From contig JADJPE010000005.1 in NCBI GenBank assembly GCA_016713425.1, positions 1,984,001 through 2,048,000 on the forward strand: 64,000 bases of DNA, written 5' to 3'. Of this stretch, positions 63,396-64,000 are shown in pieces. The notes beneath the pieces were generated by a model that was not told the origin of the DNA, did not search any database, and was given only the letters and a program-made list of their open reading frames with translations. Numbering within the stretch: the stretch's first letter is position 1; each line of letters opens with the position of its first letter. A program made the position numbers and the translations under genes. Source of the DNA: Deltaproteobacteria bacterium. GTDB taxonomy: Bacteria > Myxococcota > Kuafuiibacteriia > Kuafuiibacteriales > Kuafuiibacteriaceae.

Positions 63396-64000
63396 GTGTC
63401 GTTCGAAGCTTCGCTGCCGAGGATTCTCGTCGTCGATGACAACGAGGAGATCCATCGGGACTATCGGAAGGTCCTCGACCGTGGATCGACCACCTCTCGT
63501 GTGGATGTGCTGGCCGACGAGTTGTTCGACGCGGAGCCGAAGAGCCGAGCCTCAGATTCCCACTCAGATTCGAATTCAGACGCGCAGCCCCGCTACTCGA
63601 TTGACTCGGCGTTTCAAGGACGAGAGGCCCTTGAGCGCGTCGTGGCGGCGAAATCCGAAGGGCGGCCCTATGCCGTGGCGTTCGTCGACATGCGGATGCC
63701 ACCCGGATGGGACGGCATGAGAACGATCGAGGAGCTCTGGAAGGTCGATGAGCATCTCGAAATCGTGATTTGCACCGCTTTCGCCGACTATTCTTGGGAG
63801 GATCTTCTCCGAAAGTTTGGTGCGCGCGACCAGCTTCTCATCCTGAAGAAACCTTTCGATATCGCCGAGGTTTCTCAGCTTGCCAGCGCGCTCAGCAAGA
63901 AGTGGACGCTGGCGCGGGCTGCGCGCCTCAACGTAGAAGCGCTCCAAGAGATGGTTCGCGAGCGCACCGTCAGCCTGGAGAAAGCGAAGATGCGACTCGA
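63396..64000 (+). CDS. Response-regulator protein, 3' end beyond window
   Basis: An open frame from GTG 63396 reaches the window edge (201 codons). The REC domain starts LPRILVVDDNEEIHRDYRKV, has a Ser/Asp-rich insertion (SRASDSHSDSNSDAQPRYS), then SIDSAFQGREALE and VAFVDMRMPPGWDGM with the phospho-acceptor Asp, and LILKKPFD at the end. A coiled-coil signalling helix (EALQEMVRERTVSLEKAKM) leads out of the window, so an output domain (kinase or GGDEF) is likely. It is divergent from, and clearly homologous to, the REC-GGDEF-EAL gene. The 156-bp gap between them should hold both promoters. Confidence 0.88.
   Translation, partial: MSFEASLPRILVVDDNEEIHRDYRKVLDRGSTTSRVDVLADELFDAEPKSRASDSHSDSNSDAQPRYSIDSAFQGREALERVVAAKSEGRPYAVAFVDMRMPPGWDGMRTIEELWKVDEHLEIVICTAFADYSWEDLLRKFGARDQLLILKKPFDIAEVSQLASALSKKWTLARAARLNVEALQEMVRERTVSLEKAKMRL

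Overview
The window looks like chromosomal DNA of a high-GC Gram-negative bacterium, most likely a member of the Myxococcota (former Deltaproteobacteria). The clues are a eukaryotic-type Ser/Thr kinase with a PEGA-like tail, many lipoproteins with Asp/Gly/Ser-rich linkers, TonB and TolC outer-membrane proteins, a DUF3536-type GH57 protein, and alternating blocks of co-directional, often overlapping genes. No rRNA, tRNA or CRISPR was seen. Family assignments come from reading motifs, not from database searches.

Region 1 (1-10.4 kb, + strand): a 5'-truncated Ser/Thr kinase, a signal-peptide membrane protein and a lipoprotein, then a compact block resembling accessory genes of a non-flagellar type III secretion system (TPR chaperone-like protein, SctI/YscI-like inner-rod protein, several small unknown proteins) built around its own sigma-28 (FliA/WhiG-type) factor. 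A right-handed beta-helix lipoprotein follows. Region 2 (10.4-17.4 kb): L,D-transpeptidase, K+-independent membrane pyrophosphatase HppA, a conserved unknown, a DUF808/YedI membrane protein, a TylF-type methyltransferase and a small lipoprotein. Region 3 (17.49-19.29 kb): a 1.8-kb IS630-like element with terminal inverted repeats and a TA target duplication. It holds a decayed transposase plus a four-helix-bundle (23S rRNA IVS-type) gene and a ~190-nt hairpin. Region 4 (19.3-25.9 kb, - strand): a TetR - membrane-fusion protein - RND pump - TolC operon with a 34-bp palindromic operator. Region 5 (26-34.4 kb): VWA lipoprotein, trypsin-like protease with P-domain-like tail, fumarase C and two lipoproteins.

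Region 6 (34.4-40.2 kb, - strand) is the most unusual part. It encodes a 63-residue Pup/UBact-like modifier ending in Gly-Gly-Glu, followed by a PafA/Dop-family ligase whose catalytic domain is split by an ~80-residue insert with two predicted membrane helices, then a DUF3536 GH57 protein and RarA, all nearly touching. Region 7 (40.6-45.9 kb, + strand) holds yajC-secD-secF-recJ, followed by a glucoamylase-like lipoprotein gene interrupted by an in-frame amber codon.

Region 8 (47.7-63.2 kb, - strand) is a co-directional series: a REC-GGDEF-EAL protein, two periplasmic substrate-binding proteins (PhnD-like and TrpX-like), a membrane histidine kinase, two CBM9-like lipoproteins, an EGF-like lipoprotein, a TonB-dependent receptor, a third (LivJ-type) binding protein and a large modular lipoprotein with an apparently inactive SGNH fold. 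No inner-membrane permease or ABC ATPase is present, so a surface-sensing and signalling system linked to c-di-GMP fits better than a classical transporter. A second, divergent response regulator with the same atypical REC layout runs off the right end.
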